38,568 nt of DNA from Chloroflexota bacterium (GTDB lineage: Bacteria > Chloroflexota > Dehalococcoidia > Lucifugimonadales > Lucifugimonadaceae), in NCBI GenBank assembly GCA_002717385.1, contig PBDR01000018.1, positions 1-38,568 of the forward strand, given 5' to 3'. The position numbers and the translations under genes are program-made. Under the pieces are notes generated by a model, which was not told where the DNA came from, searched no databases, and saw only the letters and a program-made list of their open reading frames with translations. The stretch's first letter is position 1, and each line of letters starts with the position of its first letter. Below are positions 1-7,492 of the stretch, in pieces.

Positions 1-225
1 CTTGGAATATCCATAACTGGAATAGGATATTTACGAAACAACCTTTTCCCTAATTGGCTATCGGGTTTATTAATACTTACATCCTTTGTAATGTTTGCTT
101 TTCTTGCTGTCTTGGATGGTGAGCAGTTAGCAGACATCGGGGGAGATATTGTTCCACCTTTATGGGGAATTAATAGCCTAGTTTTGGTTATCTTGGGAAT
201 ATTCACTATGAGAAGAACAGAGTGA
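1..225 (+). CDS. C-terminal part of a membrane protein (cut by window start)
   Basis: The frame is open from base 1 to a TGA at 223-225, giving the last 74 residues of a protein that begins before the window. Two hydrophobic segments are visible, roughly residues 20-36 and 56-69, separated by an acidic stretch (LDGEQLADIGGD). The chain ends in the basic tail MRRTE, which would be cytoplasmic. The reading frame is supported by its hydrophobic pattern and by the absence of stops. No family can be named. It is one of only two genes here that end in TGA. Confidence 0.6.
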   Translation, partial: LGISITGIGYLRNNLFPNWLSGLLILTSFVMFAFLAVLDGEQLADIGGDIVPPLWGINSLVLVILGIFTMRRTE

Positions 226-285
226 ACTGATAACTCAGAATTAAAATAAATAGAAATTTACGATCTAAAACTATTTCATATAATT

Positions 286-311
286 TATAATAAAATAGTT
301 TATTTGGAGGG
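286..311 (+). promoter_or_regulatory. -10 box and ribosome binding site of the first DUF805 gene
   Basis: A perfect TATAAT lies at 286-291 and a GGAGGG Shine-Dalgarno at 306-311, three bases before the ATG at 315. The two are flanked by an AT-only inverted repeat (AAACTATTT at 268-276, AAATAGTTT at 293-301) that could fold over the -10 or the leader. No clear -35 box is seen. The leader would be only about 17 bases. Confidence 0.45.
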
Positions 312-314
312 AAT

Positions 315-692
315 ATGAATTTAACGCAATCTATTGAATCAGGTTTTTCTAATTATTTTAATTTCAATAGTAGATCCTCTAGATCTGAATTTTGGTTCTT
401 TCAACTATTTTTAATTATAGCTGGAATTGTTGTAGGTTTAGCAGAAACGATAATTACTGCAACTTTAGGATTTCCTTTGTTCTTGCAAGCAATATGGGGA
501 TTGTTTACTTTTATCCCCAGCATTTCCATCGCCGTGCGTAGATTACATGATATAGATAAATCTGGTTGGTGGTTACTGTTACACATAATTATATTATTTG
601 GATCAATTGTTTTATTAATTTTTCATATCAAAAATACACAAGGTCCTAATAAATATGGTGAAGGTCCTTTAAAACCTATTGAGAATACATAA
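315..692 (+). CDS. DUF805 family inner-membrane protein
   Basis: This 125-residue protein matches the DUF805 pattern. An N-terminal amphipathic stretch leads to SRSEFWFFQLF, three or four hydrophobic segments follow, and the family signature RRLHDIDKSGWW sits near residue 75. DUF805 proteins are small inner-membrane proteins of unknown biochemical role. The start is set by GGAGGG just upstream. A second, diverged member lies at 25869-26252; their first 29 residues align without gaps. It stands alone, with a convergent membrane-protein gene downstream. Confidence 0.85.
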   Translation: MNLTQSIESGFSNYFNFNSRSSRSEFWFFQLFLIIAGIVVGLAETIITATLGFPLFLQAIWGLFTFIPSISIAVRRLHDIDKSGWWLLLHIIILFGSIVLLIFHIKNTQGPNKYGEGPLKPIENT

Positions 693-763
693 TTAAGATA
701 AACATCTATTGAACCATGAAAATTGAAATTTCCCGATTAGATCTTAAATATTCTAAAGTTTTA

Positions 764-1195
764 TTATCCAGATTCTTTATTTTTATATATAAATGAAGAA
801 ACTAACATCATTATTATAAGAAACACATTTATTCCGAAATCAAAATACCCTTCAGGATTAATAGGGATTGCTTCAGTTGAAATTTGATAAACGTGGTGAG
901 CTTGTAATATACCTATTAATATAGACACAACTATTGCAGCTCTTGCTGCATCAGCCGGTTTATTATTTCTAATTCCAGCAATAATAATAAGAGTACCAAA
1001 TACAGTCCATGTAACTCCAAGAGCTTCATGTAATGCAATAGTTACACTATGCATTGGGTTATCTACATTTCCTCCAACTCTATCAGAAAACATTTCGATT
1101 GAACCTGAACTACCGAATGCCAGGAATGCTCCAAAGAGTAAATTCAATATACCTGTGATTATTATCCAAAATCTTGGATTAAGAATTTTTTCCAT
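764..1195 (-). CDS. small membrane protein of unknown function, four predicted helices
   Basis: The 143-residue product has hydrophobic segments at about residues 8-28, 52-76, 83-101 and 119-137, with a polar loop (SDRVGGNVDNPMHS) after the first. It ends in a lysine-rich tail (YKNKESG). A GGAG sequence precedes the ATG by about seven bases on the minus strand. The size and four-helix layout resemble many small uncharacterised membrane proteins in this window, but no signature motif was recognised. It is transcribed toward the DUF805 gene and away from the amidohydrolase. Confidence 0.6.
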   Translation of the reverse strand: MEKILNPRFWIIITGILNLLFGAFLAFGSSGSIEMFSDRVGGNVDNPMHSVTIALHEALGVTWTVFGTLIIIAGIRNNKPADAARAAIVVSILIGILQAHHVYQISTEAIPINPEGYFDFGINVFLIIMMLVSSFIYKNKESG

Positions 1196-1342
1196 TTACA
1201 ACTCCAAATTATTGTCATTTATAAAATCATTATGAATCAATTAAATTAATTATTCAAATTTACATAATGCCGATTATTGCTTTGTATATACCTCTTTATT
1301 TGTATACATAAGTTGTTCCATTTTTATACTTTCGTTTTGTGT

Positions 1343-1348
1343 TATACT
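1343..1348 (+). promoter_or_regulatory. -10-like box upstream of the amidohydrolase
   Basis: TATACT at 1343-1348 would place transcription start near 1355. The open frame runs back to an ATG at 1339, but that would put the promoter inside the coding region. This supports starting the protein at 1396. No convincing -35 element is visible. Confidence 0.3.
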
Positions 1349-1395
1349 CTTTTTCTCTTTTAAAATTTTTTATACAACTATTAGGAGTTTATTAT

Positions 1396-2148
1396 ATGAA
1401 TACTGACAGAATAATTGTAGATGCTCATACTCATATTGGACCTTGTAGAGTATTCGATTTAAATGATTCTGAACAAGATATATTAACTAGTATGGATTCC
1501 AATCAAATTGATGTTAGTTTGGTTCAACCTTATCCTGGAGCTCCATCATCTTCAGATGTCCATGATAGTATTGCTCGTATGTCTCAAAAAAACCCTCGTA
1601 GAATATTTGGGATTGCTAGTATTAATCCTCATCAAGATCATGATATATATTTTTCTGAACTTTCTCGTTGTGTTAAAAATTTGGGTTTCGTAGCAGTTAA
1701 GTTACATACTATAGGCCACGCAATTAATCCTGCTGGTGCAGATGGTACTATGATATTTGAATCTGCTCAACAATTAGAAATTCCAATAATGATTCATACG
1801 GGACCTGGTATTCCTTTCGCAGCTCCCAGTTCAATTGCACCTCAACTCGAAAAATTTCCAAATGTTCCGGTCGTTTTAGCACATGCTGGACATGGAATAT
1901 TTTCTGGGGAGGCAATTGCATTAGCTAATATTTATTCGCAGGTGTTTTTAGAACCTTCTTGGTGTACTTTTTATAATGTAGGTGCCATGATAGATGCTTT
2001 AGGGGCTCATCGAGTAATGTTTGGTTCAGATCTTCCAGCGAATGTACCCGTTATGAAGGAAACAATTCGTGCTTTGGACCTTAATCAAAATGAAGAATCT
2101 ATGGTAATGGGTAGGTCTGCAATCAATTTTTTTAAATTAGATTTATAG
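1396..2148 (+). CDS. amidohydrolase family metal-dependent hydrolase (Amidohydro_2 type)
   Basis: The product is a TIM-barrel metal-dependent hydrolase of the amidohydrolase-2 (PF04909) type, which includes decarboxylases and lactonases. From the 1396 start it has 250 residues with the expected order of ligands: HTH at H11/H13, VKLH at K102/H104, MIHTG at H134, LAHAG at H163 and FGSD at D212. The start at 1396 is chosen because AGGAG lies at 1383-1387 and the extra upstream residues are hydrophobic and non-homologous. The monooxygenase gene follows after 10 bases, so the pair is probably co-transcribed. The substrate cannot be told from sequence; hydrolysis or decarboxylation of a small cyclic acid is plausible. 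Confidence 0.85.
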   Translation: MNTDRIIVDAHTHIGPCRVFDLNDSEQDILTSMDSNQIDVSLVQPYPGAPSSSDVHDSIARMSQKNPRRIFGIASINPHQDHDIYFSELSRCVKNLGFVAVKLHTIGHAINPAGADGTMIFESAQQLEIPIMIHTGPGIPFAAPSSIAPQLEKFPNVPVVLAHAGHGIFSGEAIALANIYSQVFLEPSWCTFYNVGAMIDALGAHRVMFGSDLPANVPVMKETIRALDLNQNEESMVMGRSAINFFKLDL

Positions 2149-2158
2149 GAGAATTTAA

Positions 2159-2485
2159 ATGATTTCTTTACACGTTTATTTAACACCTTTGACCGGGAAA
2201 TTTTCCGACTTAAAAGTTGCTGTTACTGAAACTTGGTTACCAGCGATGACTAAGCAACCAGGATTCATAAATGCTTATTTGCTTCAACCATTTAGTGATA
2301 TTGAACTAAAGAAAAATGATGCAAATATTCCGGACCATGATTTAGAAGTTGTTGCTTTTTGGCGATCTGAAAAAGAAAGACTTGAATGGGTTGCACGACC
2401 AATTCATGATGAAGTCTTTAATCAAGTTTTATCTTCAACAGAAAAAGTGTCTTATACTTTAAAAACAGTTGAAAACAATTGGTAA
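2159..2485 (+). CDS. ABM-like monooxygenase / dimeric alpha-beta barrel protein
   Basis: This 108-residue protein looks like the antibiotic-biosynthesis-monooxygenase fold: a first strand MISLHVYL, a helix around residues 17-30, and a later VVAFWRSEKERLEW strand-helix typical of the family. ABM-fold proteins are cofactor-free oxygenases or haem-handling enzymes, and some only bind small molecules. AGGAG sits eight bases before the ATG. It follows the amidohydrolase after 10 bases, suggesting sequential steps on one substrate. A second ABM protein is at 9127-9522. The fold is fairly sure, the reaction unknown. Confidence 0.65.
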   Translation: MISLHVYLTPLTGKFSDLKVAVTETWLPAMTKQPGFINAYLLQPFSDIELKKNDANIPDHDLEVVAFWRSEKERLEWVARPIHDEVFNQVLSSTEKVSYTLKTVENNW

Positions 2486-2513
2486 AAATTTTATTTTTTA
2501 TTATCTAAAATGA

Positions 2514-2999
2514 ATGATAACTGAATATACAAAAAATGACCTTCTTCCAATTCTTAATGTAATTAACGATGCAGCTTTAAAATATAAAGGAGTCATTCCT
2601 GACAGTTGTTGGGAAGAACCTTACATGCCGAAACAAGAGCTGCTCAAGGAATTTGATAATGCCGTTCGTATATTCGGGTATAAAAAAAACAACATTCTGG
2701 TTGGAGTAATGGGAATTCAAGAAGTACAAGATGTTACATTAATAAGGCATGCGTATACATTATCCGATTATCAAGGAATAGGTATAGGAAAATCATTATT
2801 GCAATATTTATTTAAGATTAATAGGAGCTCTAGTATGCTTGTTGGCACATGGGAAGATGCAACTTGGGCAATTAGATTTTACATAAAAAATGATTTTGTT
2901 CTTCATACAAGAGAACAGACAAATCGATTGCTTGAAAGATATTGGCAAGTACCTATAATGCAAATGGACAATTCCGTAGTATTAGAAAAAATATTTTAA
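2514..2999 (+). CDS. GNAT family N-acetyltransferase
   Basis: The 161-residue chain carries the acetyl-CoA binding motif A of GNAT enzymes (YQGIGIGKSLL, residues 86-96) after a beta strand ending in YTLSD. A later WAIRFYIKNDFVLH segment is the usual motif B region, where the substrate-side helix leads to the last strands. It would transfer an acetyl group to an amine on a small molecule or protein. There is no clear ribosome binding site. An out-of-frame ATG at 2510 would encode only four residues. It ends just before a nested inverted repeat. Confidence 0.8.
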   Translation: MITEYTKNDLLPILNVINDAALKYKGVIPDSCWEEPYMPKQELLKEFDNAVRIFGYKKNNILVGVMGIQEVQDVTLIRHAYTLSDYQGIGIGKSLLQYLFKINRSSSMLVGTWEDATWAIRFYIKNDFVLHTREQTNRLLERYWQVPIMQMDNSVVLEKIF

Positions 3000-3010
3000 T
3001 ATTTTTTAGT

Positions 3011-3074
3011 GATAACCAAGAGGTATTAAGTTGTACGCTTAATACTTAAAAACACTCATTAGCCCTTGGTTATC
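3011..3074. other. nested inverted repeat between the GNAT gene and a microprotein ORF
   Basis: A perfect 10-base pair of arms (GATAACCAAG at 3011-3020, CTTGGTTATC at 3065-3074) encloses a second perfect 8-base hairpin (GTATTAAG at 3023-3030, CTTAATAC at 3038-3045, loop 7). As RNA this gives a stem with an internal hairpin and about 20 unpaired bases. It has no T-run after it on the plus strand, so it is not a textbook terminator. It may be an mRNA 3' end structure or a small structured RNA. Confidence 0.5.
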
Positions 3075-3097
3075 CCATATATTATAATCGAAGAATT

Positions 3098-3187
3098 ATG
3101 AAAAAAAATATTTTTGTCGTGCTCTCAATTATTGCCTTTATAAGCCTAGTTGTCGGATTAATAAGCCTAACATTTGGTTGGTATTAG
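3098..3187 (+). CDS. candidate 29-residue single-helix membrane microprotein
   Basis: A short frame starts at ATG 3098 and reads MKKN followed by about 22 hydrophobic residues and a GWY end, then TAG. The basic start and single hydrophobic stretch are what a small membrane peptide or a signal-like peptide would show. No good ribosome binding site is present, and AT-rich DNA produces such frames by chance. It sits in the 332-base gap between the GNAT and aldo/keto reductase genes. Confidence 0.3.
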   Translation: MKKNIFVVLSIIAFISLVVGLISLTFGWY

Positions 3188-3289
3188 TAGTTATTTATAT
3201 TTTTTGTTTTATTACATTACACTGCTATAGAAAAAATATAAATAGAACATTTTCCTGACAAATATCACATCTTAAGATAAGTAGTAAAA

Positions 3290-3327
3290 TATAATACATT
3301 TATCGGTCAGATTAGTTCTTTTGGAGG
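3290..3327 (+). promoter_or_regulatory. -10 box and ribosome binding site of the aldo/keto reductase gene
   Basis: TATAAT at 3290-3295 and GGAGG at 3323-3327 precede the ATG at 3332. The inferred transcript would start around 3302 with a leader of about 30 bases. No -35 box at proper spacing is evident. Confidence 0.4.
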
Positions 3328-3331
3328 ATAG

Positions 3332-4258
3332 ATGAAAAAAAACATATTAGGTAAAACTGGATTAGAAGTAAGTAGACTGGGTATAGGTTTATCTGAAATC
3401 GGCTTTAATTTTACTAGTAATGACTTTTCAGTTGCTGAAAAAGTTCTCAATGTAGCTTTAGATGAAGGTATTAACTTTCTAGACACTGCAGCCTGTTATG
3501 ATATTAGTGAAGAAACAATTGGTTCAGCTGTTTCATATAGAAGAAATGATTATATACTCGCCACTAAAGCTGGTCATTACTTACCTAGAGGGGAAGGTGA
3601 AGATTGGACTTATGAATTAGTTACAAAAAGTATCGAAAGATCTTTACTTAGATTGAAAACCGATTATTTAGATTTAGTACAATTACATTCCTGTGATATT
3701 TCGGTATTGGAAAGAGGTGAAGTGATTCGTTCGTTACTAGATGCTAAAGCTGCTGGGAAGGTGCGTTTCATTGGATACAGCGGCGACAATGAAAATGCTG
3801 TTTGGGCAGTTACAAGTGGATTATTCGATACTCTTCAGACGAGTTTTTCTATTGTCGATCAATCAGCTAGGATAAATATTTTTCCTGAAGTACTAAACAG
3901 GGGTATAGGTTTAATTATTAAAAGACCAATAGGTAACGGAGTTTGGGGTAGAAAATCAGACCCTAGGCCTTACGAAAAGATACCTGATTACACAAAAGAA
4001 TATTTTAAAAGAGCCCAATTAATGATTGATCAATCCGACAAAAAACTTCAAGCTGGAGGAAACGGAGTTGAATTGGCTTTGCGTTTTACTCTATCTCATA
4101 AAATCGTTAATGTTGCCATTGTCGGATCCCAACGACCCGATCATGTGATATCCAACGCAAAATTTGTTACAAGGTTATCGGAAGATAAAACTGAAGATTT
4201 AGAATTAATTTATGGGATATGGGATCAAGTAAATGATAATTGGAAACAATTGGGGTAA
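3332..4258 (+). CDS. aldo/keto reductase
   Basis: This is a 308-residue NAD(P)H-dependent aldo/keto reductase. The catalytic tetrad is complete: D51 and Y56 in the FLDTAACYD segment, K79 in ILATKAG and H119 in LVQLHS. The N-terminus LGKTGLEVSRLGIGL is the typical first strand. The C-terminal VNVAIVGSQRPDHV corresponds to the cofactor-phosphate loop. GGAGG at 3323-3327 fixes the start. It is monocistronic. A paralogue with the same tetrad is at 24743-25699. It probably reduces a sugar-derived or aromatic aldehyde, but the substrate is not defined by sequence. Confidence 0.9.
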   Translation: MKKNILGKTGLEVSRLGIGLSEIGFNFTSNDFSVAEKVLNVALDEGINFLDTAACYDISEETIGSAVSYRRNDYILATKAGHYLPRGEGEDWTYELVTKSIERSLLRLKTDYLDLVQLHSCDISVLERGEVIRSLLDAKAAGKVRFIGYSGDNENAVWAVTSGLFDTLQTSFSIVDQSARINIFPEVLNRGIGLIIKRPIGNGVWGRKSDPRPYEKIPDYTKEYFKRAQLMIDQSDKKLQAGGNGVELALRFTLSHKIVNVAIVGSQRPDHVISNAKFVTRLSEDKTEDLELIYGIWDQVNDNWKQLG

Positions 4259-4562
4259 AAGAAGAAAAATATGTTGATACTCCTAAATTCTGTATAATGA
4301 AACAGGTAGATGTTGAATGTGGATTAGATTCACCAATACTGAAATTCTGATCCGTCCACCATACAGCATCTACTATGTTAATTTGGGGTATTACGAAATA
4401 ACTAAATATCTTAATTATCCTTAAGAAGATATTCTTTACTTAATCGCTTCTAGTCGGCGACTTGGTTCTGTTACTGTATCGTGAACGATATCTTTCGACA
4501 CTGAACCCTATTCTTTATAAATATTAAATCAGTAAACATTTTAATATAATTTAGGATTTTTT
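4259..4562. other. non-coding stretch with possible gene relics and a small palindrome
   Basis: No intact gene is seen in these 304 bases. On the minus strand, about 4443-4505 reads as a short open frame ending in TEPSRRLEAIK before a stop. This stretch is richer in G and C than its surroundings and looks like the end of a decayed gene. A second open stretch on the same strand (about 4316-4380, containing VDAVWWTDQNFSIG) could be another relic. A palindrome TATCGT-GA-ACGATA lies at 4477-4490. Neither relic could be assigned to a family. Confidence 0.3.
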
Positions 4563-5321
4563 CTAATAAAAAGGTAAATCAGGATCAAGTTTACCTTCCA
4601 TTTCTGGAATTTCCATAAGTACTGTTGCTCCTAAATCGAAGAATTTATTTCTTAAAGTTTTATCATAATGTCGTACGCATAGTTTTTTCTTGTTGTCTTT
4701 ACAAAGTTTTACAGCATGTTCTATAGCAGTATCATTAGTTTTTGCAAAAGGATGTTCTGGATGAAAACTTCGATCCACCCCTAGGTCTCCCGGACCCCAA
4801 GAAAAACAATCTATTCCTTCTAATGAAAAAATAGGAATATTATTAATTGCATTTAATGATTCAAGTTGAATCATTAATACTCCTGTTTTATTCCACCATT
4901 TAGGATAAGCAAGCATATCTTGATCAATGTCATTTTTTCCTGAAGGTCTACCTGCTCCACCCCAACTTCTGACACCTTCAGGTCTATAATAAAAATTATC
5001 TCTTGCGTCTCTTACCAAGTTAAAATTCTCAGATTGAGGAACTTCAATTATAGTTGGGCCATGATCTAAATAATTCCCAATTAAGTACGAATGCCTGCTA
5101 TGGTCAATTCTGTACTGAATTGGTTTATCTAGTTCATATGCAGCTTCACATATTTTCATCAAGTAATCTTCATTAGTTGGTGAATGTTGACTATCAACAC
5201 ATATAAAGTCATAGTCATAGTAATCTAAAAGTTTTTCTATATCTTCCTTTTTGGAACCATAATTAATTAAGCCCCCGATTAATTGTTCACCATTTGCTAT
5301 TTGCTTTTTTAGATCTTTCAT
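4563..5321 (-). CDS. HpcH/HpaI family aldolase (class II pyruvate aldolase type)
   Basis: The 252-residue product matches the HpcH/HpaI aldolase barrel, which cleaves or forms carbon-carbon bonds with a pyruvate or acetaldehyde enolate on a divalent metal. Family positions are recognisable: H46 in VDSQHSP, R71 in YRIDH, metal ligand E154 in IQLES and D179 in GPGDLG. The usual Glu beside the His is Gln here. The gene starts 14 bases after the end of the upstream membrane-protein gene and lacks a clear ribosome binding site, so it is probably translated from the shared transcript. Its substrate is likely a 2-keto-3-deoxy or 2-keto-4-hydroxy acid, by family. Confidence 0.85.
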   Translation of the reverse strand: MKDLKKQIANGEQLIGGLINYGSKKEDIEKLLDYYDYDFICVDSQHSPTNEDYLMKICEAAYELDKPIQYRIDHSRHSYLIGNYLDHGPTIIEVPQSENFNLVRDARDNFYYRPEGVRSWGGAGRPSGKNDIDQDMLAYPKWWNKTGVLMIQLESLNAINNIPIFSLEGIDCFSWGPGDLGVDRSFHPEHPFAKTNDTAIEHAVKLCKDNKKKLCVRHYDKTLRNKFFDLGATVLMEIPEMEGKLDPDLPFY

Positions 5322-5335
5322 TTTAATTCTATGCT

Positions 5336-5953
5336 TTAGCTATCTTTTTTCAGCAATGTCAATATACCGCTTACTAAAGTTAAAGCGAACATCCCCAACC
5401 AAGCAATTCCATCATTAATCTGTAAGATCCCTATAAGAGATGTAATAACAAATAAAACACCAACAATTCTAAATAATAAACCAACAATCCCTTCATATCT
5501 TTTTACCACTGAAAGAGCAATACCAAGAATAAATATTCCTGTTGTAAACAAGAAAAAAACCATCCTTGTCATCTTACCAGCAGCTAATATTGCTTCACCT
5601 TCATTGTTTCCAAATTCTTTTGCACTGCTTATTGCTCCTATATCTGATCCTTGTAAGATTACCCATATTGGTACAGCTAGCAAAAGAAGTAATCCTCCTA
5701 TTTCAGAACATACGTTACTTATCGAATTGTCACTTTTCAATGAACGTGCTAGAAAATATAGACCCATAAACATAGAGGTGAGTCCAAACATTCTTATCAT
5801 TGCACCCATTTGTGCTTTGTTTTCTTCTGCTAAGAGGGCGTTTAATGTTTCAGAAACGTTCATCTCTGAAGTTTCAACATTATAAAACAACCATGTACCC
5901 ATAGTTAATATGGGTCCAATAATTAACATAACTCCAATAACTCTGGAATTCAT
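5336..5953 (-). CDS. six-helix membrane protein, paralogue A
   Basis: The product has 205 residues and about six hydrophobic segments. It opens with MNSRVIGVMLIIGPILTMG, almost identical to the protein at 10667-11281. Both share SLKSDNS followed by an EIGGL segment, SAKEFGN, and a Gly-rich last helix (WLGMFALTLVSGILTLL). A third diverged member is at 15354-15992. AGGAG lies eight bases before the ATG. It is followed closely by the aldolase gene. No named family was recognised; a DUF4386-like four- to six-helix protein is possible. Function unknown. Confidence 0.75.
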   Translation of the reverse strand: MNSRVIGVMLIIGPILTMGTWLFYNVETSEMNVSETLNALLAEENKAQMGAMIRMFGLTSMFMGLYFLARSLKSDNSISNVCSEIGGLLLLLAVPIWVILQGSDIGAISSAKEFGNNEGEAILAAGKMTRMVFFLFTTGIFILGIALSVVKRYEGIVGLLFRIVGVLFVITSLIGILQINDGIAWLGMFALTLVSGILTLLKKDS

Positions 5954-6010
5954 ATCATGCTCCTAATCTAGATATAAAATTTTTTGTTAATGTTGATCAT
6001 TCTATAACAA
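5954..6010 (-). promoter_or_regulatory. conserved promoter/leader of membrane paralogue A
   Basis: Read on the minus strand, this block contains TTTGTTATAGAAT, then ATTAACAAAAA, then AGATTAGGAGCAT directly before the ATG. The same elements in the same order precede the paralogue at 10667-11281 (block 11282-11338). TATAGAAT is a plausible -10 region and AGGAG is the ribosome binding site. Conservation beyond the coding region says the duplication carried its promoter. Confidence 0.55.
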
Positions 6011-6056
6011 AACAAATATCTTAATATCTATCTTCTAATAAGTAATTTTATGTGTT

Positions 6057-7484
6057 TTATGATTTACGTACTAAAATTGTGGCAAACATTGTTCCTATTG
6101 CAAAAAAAGCAGAAAGACCAAATACAATCTGTGCTCCTAAAACGAATGATCTTGCAGTATTACCAGTAGGATCATTCGCTATTTCAGTTAGATCACCAAT
6201 AGCTCCTTTCGCAATCATTATAGAGGTTATAATTGCTGTTCCTGCAGCAATAGAAAATAGCTGAGATGTATTTCTTACAAGATTTTGGATAGCTGCGGCT
6301 AAACTGAAAGATGATTTATCAGTTGATGCCATTGCTACCTCCCATAAAGGAGTAAGCCATATTCCAAAACCAAGCCCAGCAATTAAATTTATTCCAGCAA
6401 ATATAAGTGGGTTTACATCCATCCATAAAGCAAAAACAAATAAAATATTAGCTATAGCAGCTAGGGTTACACCTAATAAAATGAAAGGTATTCGTTTTCC
6501 CTTAATTCTCCCTGAAATGAAAGAACCCATTCCCATACCAACTGGAGCAGTAAAAAGGACAATACCTACAATATCTGCTCCATATTCTTTAACGTCTTGA
6601 ATGTAAAAAGGGAGAATAAAAAAAGCTGCCCCATATCCAAAAAAACTAAAGAATCGAACTATAAGAGAGTATGTAAATAATTTATTCGCAAAATGTTGAA
6701 ATTCAAACAAGGGATGATGGTTATTTAATTCCCAGAAAATAAATGCGACTATACAAAAAAAACTTCCCATAATCATTAACAAAATAATAGGAGATAACCA
6801 TCCCTGATCATTACTTTCGTTAAGAGTAATAACCGCTAAAGAGATTCCAAGGGCGATTAGTAAGGCCCCAATCCAATCAAAGTTCAGTTTTTTTCCGATT
6901 TTTCGGGTACTGACTTGAGATTCTTTCATAATTAATATAGTAGATATAAAAGCTGGTATTGTCAGGGATGCTATTATCCAATAAGCGGACTGCCAACCGA
7001 TAAAATTAATCAAGTATCCTCCGGCTAAAGGACTTATAAGGAATCCTACTGATGCTACTGCTATTGTAGATCCAATAGCTTTTCCTCTTTCGGTATCAGG
7101 AAAAACAGCGGCTAGAATTGATATATTCTGTGTATGAATAATGGCGATACCAGCACCTGATAGGATGCGACTAATGATAAATATTAGTGGTGTTGGTGCC
7201 ATTGCAGCAATTAATGATCCTACAAACATCAAAACTATTGCGATAAGTTGCATGCGTTTTCTTCCAAGTAAGTCTGAAAGACTTCCGGTTGGTAGTAACA
7301 ATGCACCAATTGTTAATGTTCCTGCAAGAGGTATCCAAGCTGCTCTAGATATAGCAAGATTATAGTCATTTGCTATTGTTGGTAAAGCAACATTCGCAAA
7401 AAACATATCAAATGAGGAAAGAAAATTTGCAAATGCAAGTGCCCAAAAAACAAACCAAGGATTAATTTTATTTGGAAAGTGCAT
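6057..7484 (-). CDS. MFS transporter, DHA2 (14-helix, EmrB/QacA-like) family
   Basis: This 475-residue carrier has the 14-helix length and N-terminal pattern of the DHA2 drug:H+ antiporters: a first helix with ANVALPTIAND, the motif-A loop GSLSDLLGRKR at about residues 67-77, and the motif-C-like AVASVGFLISPLAGGYL. Proteins of this family export hydrophobic compounds by proton exchange in the inner membrane. It starts eight bases after the stop of the carboxyltransferase-like gene and is probably co-transcribed with it. That suggests export or exchange of a substrate or product of that pathway, though a general efflux role is equally possible. Confidence 0.88.
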   Translation of the reverse strand: MHFPNKINPWFVFWALAFANFLSSFDMFFANVALPTIANDYNLAISRAAWIPLAGTLTIGALLLPTGSLSDLLGRKRMQLIAIVLMFVGSLIAAMAPTPLIFIISRILSGAGIAIIHTQNISILAAVFPDTERGKAIGSTIAVASVGFLISPLAGGYLINFIGWQSAYWIIASLTIPAFISTILIMKESQVSTRKIGKKLNFDWIGALLIALGISLAVITLNESNDQGWLSPIILLMIMGSFFCIVAFIFWELNNHHPLFEFQHFANKLFTYSLIVRFFSFFGYGAAFFILPFYIQDVKEYGADIVGIVLFTAPVGMGMGSFISGRIKGKRIPFILLGVTLAAIANILFVFALWMDVNPLIFAGINLIAGLGFGIWLTPLWEVAMASTDKSSFSLAAAIQNLVRNTSQLFSIAAGTAIITSIMIAKGAIGDLTEIANDPTGNTARSFVLGAQIVFGLSAFFAIGTMFATILVRKS

Positions 7485-7492
7485 TTAATTTC

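Noticed and set aside
1339-1395. Longer N-terminus for the amidohydrolase
   Set aside because: The extra residues are hydrophobic and non-homologous, a -10 box lies inside them, and a good ribosome binding site serves the ATG at 1396.
4477-4490. TATCGT-GA-ACGATA palindrome as a regulator operator
   Set aside because: It occurs once, far from any start codon, and inside a likely gene relic.
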